Origin: CAYOPE01 sp964405805
Lineage (GTDB): Bacteria; Patescibacteriota; Doudnabacteria; UBA920; O2-02-FULL-48-8
Direction: 5' to 3'
Assembly (NCBI GenBank): GCA_964405805.1
Contig: CAYOPE010000001.1
Span: forward strand, 1-64,000
Length of the DNA stretch: 64,000 bases
The position numbers and the translations under genes are program-made. This document shows, piece after piece, positions 15,925 to 23,970 of this stretch (the first letter of the stretch is position 1; every line of letters starts with the position of its first letter). Under the pieces are notes generated by a model. The model made no database searches and had not been told where the DNA came from. It saw only the letters and a program-made list of their open reading frames with translations.

Positions 15925-16422
15925 TTATTCGGAGTGGCCGTGATTCGGCTCGGGCGAGGGTTTCACGCCCGGAGCGTTAACGCGGTGCTTCTCGCCGCGA
16001 ATGTTCACGGGATCGAGTTCGAGCAGGCTCACCTGCATTCCGTCGACCTTGATCTTGTCATCCAGCGCGAGGACAACGAACAGCTGGCATTCCTGATCGC
16101 TATAGAGATACGTTTCGATCAGCTCGCGGTAGATATCACGGACGGCGCCCAGGGCTCGCTTGAAGTCCTGTCCCGAGCGGCTGTCGTTGACGGAAACCTT
16201 ACTGAGCGTCACTTCGACGCCCCAGGCCCCGGCCCTGTCAGAAGTCGGGATACTGAGATCCGTCATCTGGACATAGTGAGTTGCCGGTCCATAGGAAGCA
16301 CGATCGACGTGCAGATGCGGAACCGCGACTCCCTCGCGGAATGCGTCTGCGACGTACGAGCTGTCGAGAGCCACGAGGAAATCCTCGGGCATGCTGGCCG
16401 TTGCAACCGCCTTCAGTTTCAC
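15925..16422 (-). CDS. Hypothetical protein
   Basis: 165 residues from GTG 16422, which has AAGGAGG directly upstream; a TTG at 16437 would place that site inside the gene. No signal peptide or membrane span. It has mixed alpha/beta character and ends in a His/Pro-rich tail (PSPEPNHGHSE). No family recognised. A consensus promoter lies about 90 bases upstream and a strong terminator follows, as with the other GC-rich accessory genes. Confidence 0.55.
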   Translation of the reverse strand: MKLKAVATASMPEDFLVALDSSYVADAFREGVAVPHLHVDRASYGPATHYVQMTDLSIPTSDRAGAWGVEVTLSKVSVNDSRSGQDFKRALGAVRDIYRELIETYLYSDQECQLFVVLALDDKIKVDGMQVSLLELDPVNIRGEKHRVNAPGVKPSPEPNHGHSE

Positions 16423-16508
16423 GATAGCCTCCTTCACAAATGACGCGCGCCTTGTTCAGGCGGCTGCCTAAGATCCAGACACGGTTCGTCGTGCTGGTAG
16501 GACAGTCA

Positions 16509-16537
16509 ATTATAGCTAAATCGGGGTCAGGGGTCAA
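16509..16537 (-). promoter_or_regulatory. Consensus promoter of the 16-kb minus-strand gene
   Basis: On the minus strand: TTGACC (16537-16532), exactly 17 bases, TATAAT (16514-16509). The -35 box lies inside a GGGGTCAGGGGTCAAGGG-type direct repeat. Confidence 0.75.
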
Positions 16538-16550
16538 GGGTAGCTTGAGC

Positions 16551-16612
16551 CACCTCTCTGTCTCCGCCGAAGGCGGAGACATCTCTCCTGGAAGGAGAGA
16601 AATAATCGGAAA
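16551..16612. repeat. Double-hairpin palindromic repeat
   Basis: CACCTCTCTG, hairpin TCTCCGCC/GGCGGAGA, then ATCTCTCCTGG and a GGAGAGA arm ending AATCGGAAAGT. The same layout and ends recur at 31287-31341 with a different first hairpin. Confidence 0.8.
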
Positions 16613-16619
16613 GTTACTA

Positions 16620-16693
16620 TTGGCACTTGACAGAGGGGAGTGCTAATAGTAATATTGAATATACGGTTAGCACTCAAAGGCTAAGAGTGCCAG
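16620..16693 (+). promoter_or_regulatory. Heat-shock promoter with two CIRCE elements
   Basis: CIRCE consensus is TTAGCACTC-N9-GAGTGCTAA. Copy 1 is at 16620-16646 (TTGGCACTT-N9-GAGTGCTAA); copy 2 at 16667-16693 (TTAGCACTC-N9-GAGTGCCAG). A promoter TTGACA (16627-16632), N17, TAATAT (16650-16655) lies in and after copy 1. HrcA would bind both sites and repress the locus. Confidence 0.9.
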
Positions 16694-16697
16694 TTTT

Positions 16698-16742
16698 ACC
16701 CCTCATCTGCCCTTCGGGCATCTTCTCCCGCAAGGGGAGAAG
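16698..16742. repeat. Double-hairpin palindromic repeat before hrcA
   Basis: ACCCCTCATC, hairpin TGCCC/GGGCA, then TCTCCC..GGGGAGA. Same layout as 54274-54331. It lies in the hrcA 5' leader, and its GGGGAGAAG end can serve as ribosome-binding site. Confidence 0.7.
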
Positions 16743-16753
16743 AAATAAAGAAT

Positions 16754-17482
16754 ATGGACATTAGACAACAGAAAATTTTAGCGGCAATAGTTAAAGAATA
16801 CTCAGAATCTGCCAATCCTGTAGGATCGAAAGAACTCGTAGATAAATACCACTTCTCTGAGTCCTCAGCTACGATCAGAAATGAGATGGCGAGTCTGGAG
16901 AAAGCAGGGTTTATCATGCAGCCGCACAAATCAGCAGGAAGAGTACCGACTGATAAAGGTTATCGGTACTTTGTAAATGAGCTGATGCGGAGATTTGAAT
17001 TGTCAGAAAAAGAGCGCCGAGCGCTGAGGGGCGAGTTGATGAAATTGCAGTCTGCCCATGAGCAGCTAGGCAAATCTATCTCAGGTTTGCTTGCTCAAGT
17101 GTCTGGCCAAGCTGCGTTTGCACTGCTTCCCAATCAATCTTCTGCTACCGGGCTTTCTCATATTATCGGTGACCCAGAGTTTAGTGATCCGAAAACTATG
17201 AAGCAAGTGGCGCAGGTTCTGGAAAATATTGATAAGTTAGGGCTGAGGGGCGAGGGTAGAGGAGTGAGCGCGGAAGCTATTATTGGCGCTGAGTCCAAGC
17301 TCCCTGTGCCGAAGAATTTAAGTTTAGTTGTCTCAAATGTGAAGATGAAAGATGGCAAGAAAGGTGTCATCGGCATCATCGGCCCGAAACGCATGAGCTA
17401 TGCGAAGAACATGTCTTTGATTAGCTATTTAGCGAAATTGATTTCCGGGACTGCGATGTTGTTTTTGATAATTAAGGTTTAG
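16754..17482 (+). CDS. hrcA: HrcA, heat-shock repressor (shortened)
   Basis: 242 residues against about 340 in most bacteria. The N-terminal winged helix is intact (VKEYSESANPVGSKEL, SSATIRNEMASLEKAGFI, HKSAGRVPTDKGYRYFV). The C-terminal GAF-like and dimerisation part is much reduced, ending VIGIIGPKRMSYAKNMSLISYLAKLI. HrcA binds CIRCE and is stabilised by GroEL in known systems; no groEL is in the window. A Gly/Arg-rich stretch (GLRGEGRGVSAE) may be another in-frame repeat. First gene of hrcA-grpE-dnaK, probably autoregulated through the CIRCE pair. Confidence 0.92.
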   Translation: MDIRQQKILAAIVKEYSESANPVGSKELVDKYHFSESSATIRNEMASLEKAGFIMQPHKSAGRVPTDKGYRYFVNELMRRFELSEKERRALRGELMKLQSAHEQLGKSISGLLAQVSGQAAFALLPNQSSATGLSHIIGDPEFSDPKTMKQVAQVLENIDKLGLRGEGRGVSAEAIIGAESKLPVPKNLSLVVSNVKMKDGKKGVIGIIGPKRMSYAKNMSLISYLAKLISGTAMLFLIIKV

Positions 17483-17484
17483 GA

Positions 17485-17566
17485 TTCCTCCCCTAGAATA
17501 GGGGAGGTTAGGAGGGGTAGATTCCAGGATCTACCACCCCCAGCCCCTCCTATTCTAGGAAGGGAG
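17485..17566. repeat. Large composite palindrome between hrcA and grpE
   Basis: CCTCCCCTAGAATAGGGGAGG followed by TTAGGAGGGGTAGAT is mirrored by ATCTACCACCCCCAGCCCCTCC and TATTCTAGGAAGGGAG, giving arms of about 38 bases. The left half is almost identical to the in-frame repeat in dus at 31031-31068. Confidence 0.8.
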
Positions 17567-17576
17567 AAACTACAAC

Positions 17577-18044
17577 ATGCCAGACGAAATGACCTCCCCC
17601 AGCCCCTCCTTAAAAGGAGGGGAGGAACTCACAAACGAAGAACTGCTCAATAACTGGAAGCGAACAGCGGCGGATTTTGAAAATTTTAAAAAGCGCCGAG
17701 AGAGCGAGACGAAAGAATTGATTGATTATGCCAAAGAAATGACTATGCTGCGTCTCATGCCCAGCTTACAGAGCCTTGAGCAAGTGCTGAAGTATGCACC
17801 TGACGATGAAAAGTATAAAGACTGGATCGCGGGACTCAAGGCGACTGTCATGCAGCTTGAGAAAACCATGGAAGAGCTGGGCGTGGTGAAGATTCGGACC
17901 GTGGGCGAGCAGTTTGACCCCACTCATCACGAAGCAGTCGAAGAAAAAGAAGGCGAAAGCGGAAAAATTTTATCCGAAGTGCAGCCAGGATTTAAGTTAA
18001 ATAATAAAGTAATTATCCCGGCCAAGGTGATTGTCGGAAAATAA
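17577..18044 (+). CDS. grpE: GrpE, DnaK nucleotide exchange factor
   Basis: 155 residues. Core motif 'LLNNWKRTAADFENFKKRRESE' begins the long dimer helix; the C-terminal beta-wing contains 'GEQFDPTHHEAV' and 'VQPGFKLNNKVIIPAKVIVGK', typical of GrpE. It releases ADP from DnaK. The short N-terminal extension (residues 6-16, SPSPSLKGGEE) is encoded by a palindromic repeat. Lies in the heat-shock locus between hrcA and dnaK. Confidence 0.95.
   Translation: MPDEMTSPSPSLKGGEELTNEELLNNWKRTAADFENFKKRRESETKELIDYAKEMTMLRLMPSLQSLEQVLKYAPDDEKYKDWIAGLKATVMQLEKTMEELGVVKIRTVGEQFDPTHHEAVEEKEGESGKILSEVQPGFKLNNKVIIPAKVIVGK
17592..17625. repeat. Palindromic repeat inside grpE
   Basis: ACCTCCCCCAG followed by hairpin CCCCTCC/GGAGGGG around TTAAAA; in frame and translated as the start of GrpE. 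Confidence 0.8.
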
Positions 18045-18047
18045 AAC

Positions 18048-18084
18048 GGACCACGAGACTGTCTGACAGACAACCTCATGGTCC
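18048..18084 (-). terminator. Hairpin between grpE and the 44-residue gene, possible bidirectional terminator
   Basis: GGACCACGAG..CTCATGGTCC with an inner TGTCTG/CAGACA hairpin. On the minus strand it is followed by a TTTTATTTTC tract. Confidence 0.65.
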
Positions 18085-18120
18085 CAGGATCCGGCGCAGC
18101 CAAGAGCGCTTGCGAGGTTT

Positions 18121-18255
18121 CTAGTTACGCCACGACTCGATGGAGTTGATCTCTTCCTGCGATTTGCCGAAGTAGCGAATGTGCTCCCAGAGTAATAGCA
18201 AGTAGAGCAGAGCACCAAGGAAATAGAGGCCGAAGTCCGGCTTGCGAATCTTCAT
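18121..18255 (-). CDS. Small single-span membrane protein
   Basis: 44 residues. ATG 18255 was chosen because GGAGGAG lies directly upstream; a longer in-frame version from 18330 has no such site. One hydrophobic span (GLYFLGALLYLLLLW) with basic residues before it and an acidic tail after it. Convergent with grpE and divergent from dnaK, with a terminator at its 3' side. No known family. Confidence 0.5.
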   Translation of the reverse strand: MKIRKPDFGLYFLGALLYLLLLWEHIRYFGKSQEEINSIESWRN

Positions 18256-18321
18256 CAGCTCCTCCGCATTGTTGATTGAACCAAGTTTACACTCATAACT
18301 TGATTGAGTCAATAATAAAGA

Positions 18322-18339
18322 CCCGGTCATTCGACCGGG
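18322..18339 (+). promoter_or_regulatory. Hairpin in the dnaK 5' leader
   Basis: CCCGGTC/GACCGGG around ATTC, directly before the Shine-Dalgarno AGGAAGG. It may protect the mRNA or tune initiation. Confidence 0.4.
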
Positions 18340-18354
18340 CAGGAAGGAATATTT

Positions 18355-20205
18355 ATGCCAAAAATTATAGGAATTGACTTGGGTACATCAAACTCAGCCG
18401 CTTCAGTGATGGAAGCAGGTAAGCCTGTGATCATCCCTTCAGCAGAAGGCCAGACCATGGCTGGAAAAGCTTTTCCATCTTATGTCGCCTTCACGAAAGA
18501 TAACCAGCTTCTAGTAGGCGAGCCAGCTCGTCGCCAGGCTGTGACCAATCCTGATGGCACATCGTTTGAATTCAAACGCAAAATGGGTCAGAATTTTAAA
18601 TATAAACTTGGCGGCAAAGAATATGCGCCAGAGCAGCTCTCTGCTTTCTTACTTCAGAAAATTAAAAAAGACGCGGAAGCATATCTCGGCGAGCCAGTGA
18701 GCAAGGCTGTGATCACTGTGCCTGCGTATTTCGACGATTCGCAGAGACAAGCTACCAAGAATGCCGGCGAGATTGCAGGCCTGGAAGTCGTGCGTGTGAT
18801 CAATGAGCCCACTGCAGCGGCATTTGCCTATGGACTTGATAAATCTGGCAAGGATCAGAAGATTTTGGTATTCGACTTGGGTGGTGGCACGCTGGATGTG
18901 ACGATCATGGACTTCGGCGAGCATGAAGGTCAGGCAACTTTTGAAGTTCTCTCGACTTCAGGGGACACGCAGCTTGGCGGAAAGGACATGGACCAGGCTT
19001 TGATTGATTTTGTGGTCTCGGAATTTAAGCGCGAGACTGGCCTGGATCTCACTAATGACAAAATGGCCATGAATCGAGTACGTGAAGCAGTCGAGAAAGC
19101 GAAGATCGAGCTTTCTACCACTCTGGAAACTGATTTGAACCTGCCGTTTATCTCAGCTGATGCTGGTGGACCGAAACATTTGAATCTGAAACTCACTCGA
19201 GCCAAACTCGAGGAACTCGTAAAGCCGATTGTGGCGCGCATGAAGCATCCAGTAGAGCAGGCTCTGACTGATGCCAAGCTCACACCATCTGATATTGCCA
19301 AGATAATTTTGATCGGCGGTCCAACTCGCATGCCAGTGGTTCAGAAATTTGTGGAAGACTACATCGGCAAGCAGGTAGAGCGCGGCATTGACCCTATGGA
19401 AGCAGTGGCTAAGGGCGCTGCGGTGCAGGCTGGTGTTCTCTCCGGTGATGTCCAAGGCAAAGAAATTCTTTTGCTGGATGTCACGCCTCTGACTTTGGGC
19501 CTGGAAACCTTGGGCGGTGTTGCTACACCATTGATTGAGCGCAACACCACGATCCCAACTTCCAAGTCGCAGACTTTTTCTACTGCTGCTGACAACCAAA
19601 CCTCAGTTGAAATCAATGTGGTCCAAGGCGAACGGCCATTTGTCCATGACAACAAGTCACTTGGCAGATTCCACCTGGATGGAATTCCACCAGCTCCTCG
19701 CGGCGTGCCGCAAGTCGAAGTAACATTTGATATAGATGCGAACGGAATCCTCAAAGTTACAGCGAAAGACAAAGCCACAGGCAAATCTCAGAACATCACC
19801 ATCACTGGATCCAGCAATTTGTCCAAAGAAGAAGTGGAGCGCATGAAAAAAGAAGCTGAAGCGCACGCAGAAGAGGATCGAAAGAACAAAGAAGTCGTCG
19901 AGACTCGTAACCAAGCAGATACTTTGATTTCTGTGTCTGAAAAAACCCTGAAAGATGCAGGTGATAAAGTCGCGGAGGCTGATCGCAAAGATGTGGAAGT
20001 GAAAATCCAGGCTTTGAAAGATGTAAAAGATAAACCAGAGCTGGATGCCATCAAAAAGGCGATGGATGAGCTCTCAGCTGCGATCCAGAAAGTGGGTGCT
20101 GCTATGTATCAAAGTCAGGGTTCAGGGGACAGGGGGCAGGGGGCAGATGCAAGCCCTAAACAAGAAGGGCCAGTGGATGCTGAAGTAGTTGACGAGAAAA
20201 AATAA
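18355..20205 (+). CDS. dnaK: DnaK, Hsp70 chaperone
   Basis: 616 residues, full length. The actin-like ATPase domain shows [12 protein letters not shown] at the start, [36 protein letters not shown] and [10 protein letters not shown]. The substrate-binding domain ([16 protein letters not shown], then [16 protein letters not shown]) and a helical lid follow. The extreme C-terminus ([17 protein letters not shown]) is encoded partly by a low-complexity CAGGG-rich repeat before the usual acidic end, DAEVVDEKK. Works with DnaJ and GrpE in protein folding. Confidence 0.98.
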   Translation: MPKIIGIDLGTSNSAASVMEAGKPVIIPSAEGQTMAGKAFPSYVAFTKDNQLLVGEPARRQAVTNPDGTSFEFKRKMGQNFKYKLGGKEYAPEQLSAFLLQKIKKDAEAYLGEPVSKAVITVPAYFDDSQRQATKNAGEIAGLEVVRVINEPTAAAFAYGLDKSGKDQKILVFDLGGGTLDVTIMDFGEHEGQATFEVLSTSGDTQLGGKDMDQALIDFVVSEFKRETGLDLTNDKMAMNRVREAVEKAKIELSTTLETDLNLPFISADAGGPKHLNLKLTRAKLEELVKPIVARMKHPVEQALTDAKLTPSDIAKIILIGGPTRMPVVQKFVEDYIGKQVERGIDPMEAVAKGAAVQAGVLSGDVQGKEILLLDVTPLTLGLETLGGVATPLIERNTTIPTSKSQTFSTAADNQTSVEINVVQGERPFVHDNKSLGRFHLDGIPPAPRGVPQVEVTFDIDANGILKVTAKDKATGKSQNITITGSSNLSKEEVERMKKEAEAHAEEDRKNKEVVETRNQADTLISVSEKTLKDAGDKVAEADRKDVEVKIQALKDVKDKPELDAIKKAMDELSAAIQKVGAAMYQSQGSGDRGQGADASPKQEGPVDAEVVDEKK

Positions 20206-20213
20206 TTAATCGG

Positions 20214-20293
20214 CTACGAAGTACGAAATGGGTACGAAAATACGAAAGGTTATCTCTGTTCGTACTTTCGTAAAGATTCGTAATTTCGTAGAT
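20214..20293. repeat. TACGAAA-rich intergenic repeat (copy 1)
   Basis: Several TACGAAA units on the left face TTTCGTA units on the right, forming a large imperfect hairpin beginning CTACGAAG and ending TTTCGTAGAT. A close copy lies at 55053-55124. Both sit between a stop codon and the next start. Confidence 0.85.
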
Positions 20294-20300
20294 AAATCCC

Positions 20301-20603
20301 ATGGATAACGAAAAGCAGAATATCAATATTAAGGTCACGGATGAGGTGCTCAAAGGCGCTTACTCAAATCTCGTCTTTGCCTCACATACCAAAGAAGAAT
20401 TTATCCTCGACTTTGTCAGTGTCTTCGGCCCACAGGGCGTAGAAGTGGCGAAAATCATCACCAGTCCCGGGCATTTCAAGCGAATTGTCGCGGCCATGCA
20501 GGACAACCTCAAGCGCTATGAGGAACAATTTGGTAAAATAGAGGTACAGGCACCAGGTAATCAATCTCAAAACACTTCCGAATCTTCGAAATTCGGGTTC
20601 TAA
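20301..20603 (+). CDS. DUF3467 family protein
   Basis: 100 residues. Matches the DUF3467 pattern 'GAYSNLVFASHTKEEFILDFVSVFGPQGVEVAKIITSPGHFKRIVAAMQDNLKRYE'. These are small soluble proteins of unknown function, widespread in bacteria. Lies between dnaK and dnaJ after the TACGAAA repeat. Confidence 0.85.
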   Translation: MDNEKQNINIKVTDEVLKGAYSNLVFASHTKEEFILDFVSVFGPQGVEVAKIITSPGHFKRIVAAMQDNLKRYEEQFGKIEVQAPGNQSQNTSESSKFGF

Positions 20604-20613
20604 ACCAAAATAA

Positions 20614-21399
20614 ATGGATTCACAATTACTGAAAAGAGTAATGTTGGCATTTTTAGCAGTAGCATGCTTTGCCTTTGCCTGGCAGACGCTTGCTACTGCT
20701 TTAAACCATTATTCAGACTTGTCAGTTTGGATCGCACCAGTGGTGCTGGCTTCACTAGGAAGTGTGTTTCTCTCGCTTCTGGCCATCGTGGGCAGTAGTA
20801 AATGGTTTTTCGTCAGCACGAATCTCGCGGTACTACTCTGTTATGTCGCACTCATGCCTAAAAATTTATATGTAGTAGCTGGGGGCGCTATGTTTTTCTG
20901 TCTAAGCTTTCTGTTTGAGCAGCGCGTGAAGTCTGACGAAAAAAGTCGCGCAGATTTTTCGCTTCACAGAGTCCTGCGCAGTAGTGTTTATGTGATTCTT
21001 TACGCTTTACTGCTTATGATTGGCTTTAATATCTACGCTAGAGCAGCTATTAGTCTTGAAAAAGATCCTAAGCACTTCTATGATCGAGTCGGATACTATG
21101 CCTCCATCGAACTCGAGCATGTGCCGAGCAACCTAGTCGGACTAAATCCGAAAGATCCGCTGATCAAGGACGCTGTCGCAGGCTTGGTCTCTGAAACTTT
21201 ACAGAAACAAGCCTCGAATTATCAGAAATTTTTACCAGTAGCGTTTGCACTACTAGCAGTAGCATTGCTTCGGACGATTGGAATCATATTTATCTGGCTG
21301 ACCATGCTATTTGCTCAGATAATTTTTCGATTTTTATTATTCATCAAATTTTTCCGCATCGAACCTGTGCAGGTTGAGGTCCGTAAGCTCCAGATTTAA
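20614..21399 (+). CDS. Multi-pass membrane protein, unknown
   Basis: 261 residues with about six hydrophobic spans: four in residues 8-110, one at about 125-145, and one or two at about 205-245. Between them is a soluble loop of about 60 residues (SLEKDPKHFYDRVGYYASIELEHVPSNLVGLNPKDP). No family recognised. It ends two bases before dnaJ, so it is probably co-transcribed with the heat-shock genes. Confidence 0.65.
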   Translation: MDSQLLKRVMLAFLAVACFAFAWQTLATALNHYSDLSVWIAPVVLASLGSVFLSLLAIVGSSKWFFVSTNLAVLLCYVALMPKNLYVVAGGAMFFCLSFLFEQRVKSDEKSRADFSLHRVLRSSVYVILYALLLMIGFNIYARAAISLEKDPKHFYDRVGYYASIELEHVPSNLVGLNPKDPLIKDAVAGLVSETLQKQASNYQKFLPVAFALLAVALLRTIGIIFIWLTMLFAQIIFRFLLFIKFFRIEPVQVEVRKLQI

Positions 21400-21401
21400 C
21401 T

Positions 21402-22511
21402 ATGGCAAATGATTATTATCAAACTTTAGGCGTGTCGAAAACTGCCAATGCTGACGAGATCAAGCGGGCGTATCGGAAATTGGCGCACGAGCATCATCCG
21501 GATAAAAACAAAGGCGATGAAGCTAAGTTTAAAGAGATAAACGAAGCGTATCAGGTGCTGTCCAATCCAGATAAGCGCTCGCAGTATGATCGGTTTGGTG
21601 CAGCAGGTTTTTCCGCCGGAGGCGGACCAGCCTCTGGCTGGAATCCGCAGGATTTTGCAGGTTTTAATGTTGATTTCGAAGACGCGTTCGATATTTTTTC
21701 TGACATGTTTGGCGGAGGCGGTCGAAGAACAAGACGCGAGAGAGGCGTGGACCTCGAAATGGAACTCAATCTTACTTTTGATGAAGCAGTTTTTGGTGTC
21801 GAGAAAGAATTGACTCTGGAAAAAACTGATGCTTGCGAGCACTGCAAAGGATCAGGCGCAGAAGTCGGCAGCAAAATTTCCACTTGCCCGAAATGTCATG
21901 GCCAGGGACAAATCCGAGTTACTCGCAGGACTATCCTAGGACAGATGCAAACAGTCACGACCTGTGATAAGTGCGATGGATCCGGAAAAGTTCCAGAAAA
22001 AGCTTGTCCGGTCTGTAATGGAAGCGGGCAGAAGAGACGAGTCAAGACTTTGACAGTAAAAATTCCAGCTGGAGTGGAAAATGGCCAGCGTATTAGGATT
22101 GCAAACGAAGGCGAAGTGGGCTACAAAGGTTCAAATTTTGGCGATTTGTATTTGCGCTTGCATGTCTCTGGCAAAAAAGGCTTTAAGCGTGAGGGTGCCG
22201 ATATTTATTCTGAAAGCGGCATCAGTTTTTACCAGGCTGCACTGGGGACTACTATTGATGTGCAGACGGTTGACGGCATTATCAAGATGAAAGTCCCAGC
22301 AGGCACGCAATCAGAGAAAGTTTTCCGCCTGAAAGGCAAAGGAGCTCCAGTTCTGAATAGTTCTGGTCGAGGAGACCATTTTGTCACAGTTCACGTCATC
22401 ACACCCACGAAACTTACCAAGAAAGAAAAAGATTTATTTAAAAAACTCGCTGACGAATCCGGCGAGTCAGTAGAAGTCGACGAAGGCTTCTGGAGTAGAT
22501 TTACATCGTGA
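21402..22511 (+). CDS. dnaJ: DnaJ, Hsp40 co-chaperone
   Basis: 369 residues. J-domain with HPD at 32-34, Gly/Phe-rich linker, four zinc-binding repeats (CEHCKGSG, CPKCHGQG, CDKCDGSG, CPVCNGSG) and the C-terminal peptide-binding domains. Stimulates DnaK ATPase and delivers substrates. Part of the linker (FSAGGGPASGW) comes from a palindromic repeat. Near the end of the CIRCE-controlled locus. Confidence 0.97.
   Translation: MANDYYQTLGVSKTANADEIKRAYRKLAHEHHPDKNKGDEAKFKEINEAYQVLSNPDKRSQYDRFGAAGFSAGGGPASGWNPQDFAGFNVDFEDAFDIFSDMFGGGGRRTRRERGVDLEMELNLTFDEAVFGVEKELTLEKTDACEHCKGSGAEVGSKISTCPKCHGQGQIRVTRRTILGQMQTVTTCDKCDGSGKVPEKACPVCNGSGQKRRVKTLTVKIPAGVENGQRIRIANEGEVGYKGSNFGDLYLRLHVSGKKGFKREGADIYSESGISFYQAALGTTIDVQTVDGIIKMKVPAGTQSEKVFRLKGKGAPVLNSSGRGDHFVTVHVITPTKLTKKEKDLFKKLADESGESVEVDEGFWSRFTS
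21611..21641. repeat. Double palindrome inside dnaJ
   Basis: TCCGCCGGAGGCGGA followed by CCAGCCTCTGGCTGG, in frame within the Gly/Phe linker. The first palindrome is identical to one in ftsZ (46095-46126). Confidence 0.7.
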
Positions 22512-23019
22512 GCAAATATATAAAAGGAGTGCTAGGTCTTTATTTGATTTTGTTGCCAATTCTTTTTATTTATGATCGGCAAGTTTTTCGCTTTGGATTT
22601 TTAGGGACAGACACCAAAGCTTTTTTATTTTCGCAGTTACAATTTTGGTTTTTTATTTAGGTTTGAAATTTTTTCGAATCCAAAATTCGATCAATCTAAA
22701 TATTAAAATTATAATTTACGCAATTTTTATTGCGATTGCTGAGGAAGCGATATTCCGAGGAGCGATTCAAGGATATTTACAGACCGAAATGAATATAGTC
22801 AGCGCTATCCTGCTTTCAGCCTTAATTTTTGGACTGGCGCATTTATTTAATGGGGCCAAAGGTTTAACTATTCAAAAATGGAACTGGCGACTCGTGGGTT
22901 TAACTTTTTTGGCAGGTATCCCTTTAGGATTGCTATTTGCATTCACTCAGAGTTTACTGTTACCCGCAATATTACATACGATTTTTATCGTTGGAATAAA
23001 AAATTTTTCGAGTATATAA
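22508..23019 (+). pseudogene. CPBP-family intramembrane protease, frame interrupted
   Basis: A GTG at 22508 overlaps the dnaJ stop and opens a frame encoding two hydrophobic segments, which stops at 22660. The rest continues in the -1 frame (open from 22645) and has the CPBP/Abi motifs EEAIFRG, FGLAHL and LLPAILH, the glutamate-type intramembrane protease signature. The two parts join over a GGTTTTTTATT tract, so a one-base deletion, a sequencing error or -1 frameshifting could explain it. Function in CPR bacteria is unknown. Confidence 0.7.
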
Positions 23020-23021
23020 AA

Positions 23022-23066
23022 AAATCGGCTGGTCTTGGAATTTGCAGTCTTCCAAAACCAGCGGAC
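23022..23066 (-). terminator. Shared minus-strand terminator, copy 1 of 3
   Basis: On the minus strand CTGGTTTTGGAAGACTGC and ATTCCAAGACCAG form a stem, followed by a T-rich tract. Nearly identical copies lie at 23912-23957 and 25427-25471. Confidence 0.8.
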
Positions 23067-23087
23067 AATCAGCTGTGCCGCAGCCGA

Positions 23088-23855
23088 TTAGTGAGTCCCA
23101 GGCGACTTCGTTTTCGGTATTCGACCGCCGAGTTCGAGAATGTGTCCCGCTTGTTCAGTGGTCAATCCGAGGACTGAAGGTTTGAGCTGCTCTGTGGTCA
23201 GCCATTTGTATAGATTTTGAAATGCGTAAGAGAACCTTGCGAGGAGCGTCACGTCATCATTGTTGGTGCTTTTTTCTTCTTGAAGCCAGGCTTGGTAGGT
23301 TTCTGGACCCTTTTTGGCTGCTTCGACCAGCCTGATTTCTTTGAGCTCTTCGTCGTCCGCGATATTCCATTCTCTCTTCAAGTCAACCTGAAGCTCTTTT
23401 TTCAGTTCTTCGATCCTATAGGACAGGTCGCTGTTGCTTTGGGTCCACAGAGGAATCGGATTGTCGTAGCTGAATGCTTCTCGAGGCTCAAACGTGCAGT
23501 GAACGAAGTCCTCATACCTGTCGGCGTATCTCATCCTGATCGTCAACTTTTCGAGTAGAGTTCCACCGTTTTTTTTCCGAAGCCCATTCAGTTCTTGAGC
23601 CGTGGTTTTGAGACTTTCGAACAGGGTCTTGTCTTCGTTCGTTTTTTGTACGAGCACGGACGTCGCGGCATAGCGATCGAAGTACGAACAGATGCTCTCG
23701 CTGAGCGGTTCGGTTCGGACATTCTGTAGAAAGATTGCCAGCCGCGCGATCATCTGCTCACGTTCTTTGTCTTTTCCCTGCGCCGAGGTTGGCACGGCAG
23801 CGAACCCGACGAACAACAGAACCAGCGCGATCAGTCCGATCAGTCGTTTCGTCAT
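23088..23855 (-). CDS. Secreted protein, paralogue A
   Basis: 255 residues. A classic Sec signal peptide starts MTKRLIGLIALVLLF and ends VPTSAQ (cleavage near 25-26); the mature part is a helical, charged domain of about 230 residues. Motif 'TEPLSESICSYFDRYAATSVL' aligns with 'LQPLTNEFCSYYERWRAAEVL' in the next gene, so the two are distant paralogues. The signal peptide, Shine-Dalgarno and promoter are practically identical to the other gene at DNA level although the mature parts differ strongly. No known family. Confidence 0.7.
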   Translation of the reverse strand: MTKRLIGLIALVLLFVGFAAVPTSAQGKDKEREQMIARLAIFLQNVRTEPLSESICSYFDRYAATSVLVQKTNEDKTLFESLKTTAQELNGLRKKNGGTLLEKLTIRMRYADRYEDFVHCTFEPREAFSYDNPIPLWTQSNSDLSYRIEELKKELQVDLKREWNIADDEELKEIRLVEAAKKGPETYQAWLQEEKSTNNDDVTLLARFSYAFQNLYKWLTTEQLKPSVLGLTTEQAGHILELGGRIPKTKSPGTH

Positions 23856-23911
23856 GTCATCCTCCCTTCGGATGTGCAGGAGTTATAGCATGAAGACGAT
23901 GCTTTGGTCAA
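23779..23911 (-). repeat. Signal-peptide/promoter block, copy 1
   Basis: 133 bases covering promoter (TTGACC, N18, TATAAC), leader, Shine-Dalgarno and signal-peptide codons. Matches 24620-24752 with a single mismatch seen by eye. Confidence 0.85.
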
Positions 23912-23957
23912 TAAAAATCGGCTGGTCTTGGAATTTGCAGTCTTCCAAAACCAGCCG
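23912..23957 (-). terminator. Shared minus-strand terminator, copy 2 of 3
   Basis: CGGCTGGTTTTGGAAGACTG..CCAAGACCAGCCG stem followed by ATTTTTATT on the minus strand. It directly abuts the promoter of paralogue A. Confidence 0.85.
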
Positions 23958-23970
23958 TTGCTGCCTGCTT

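Noticed and set aside
20214..20293. CRISPR-like array of TACGAAA units (also at 55053)
   Set aside because: Units are only 7 bases, without spacers, and the whole folds into one hairpin. No cas gene is nearby.
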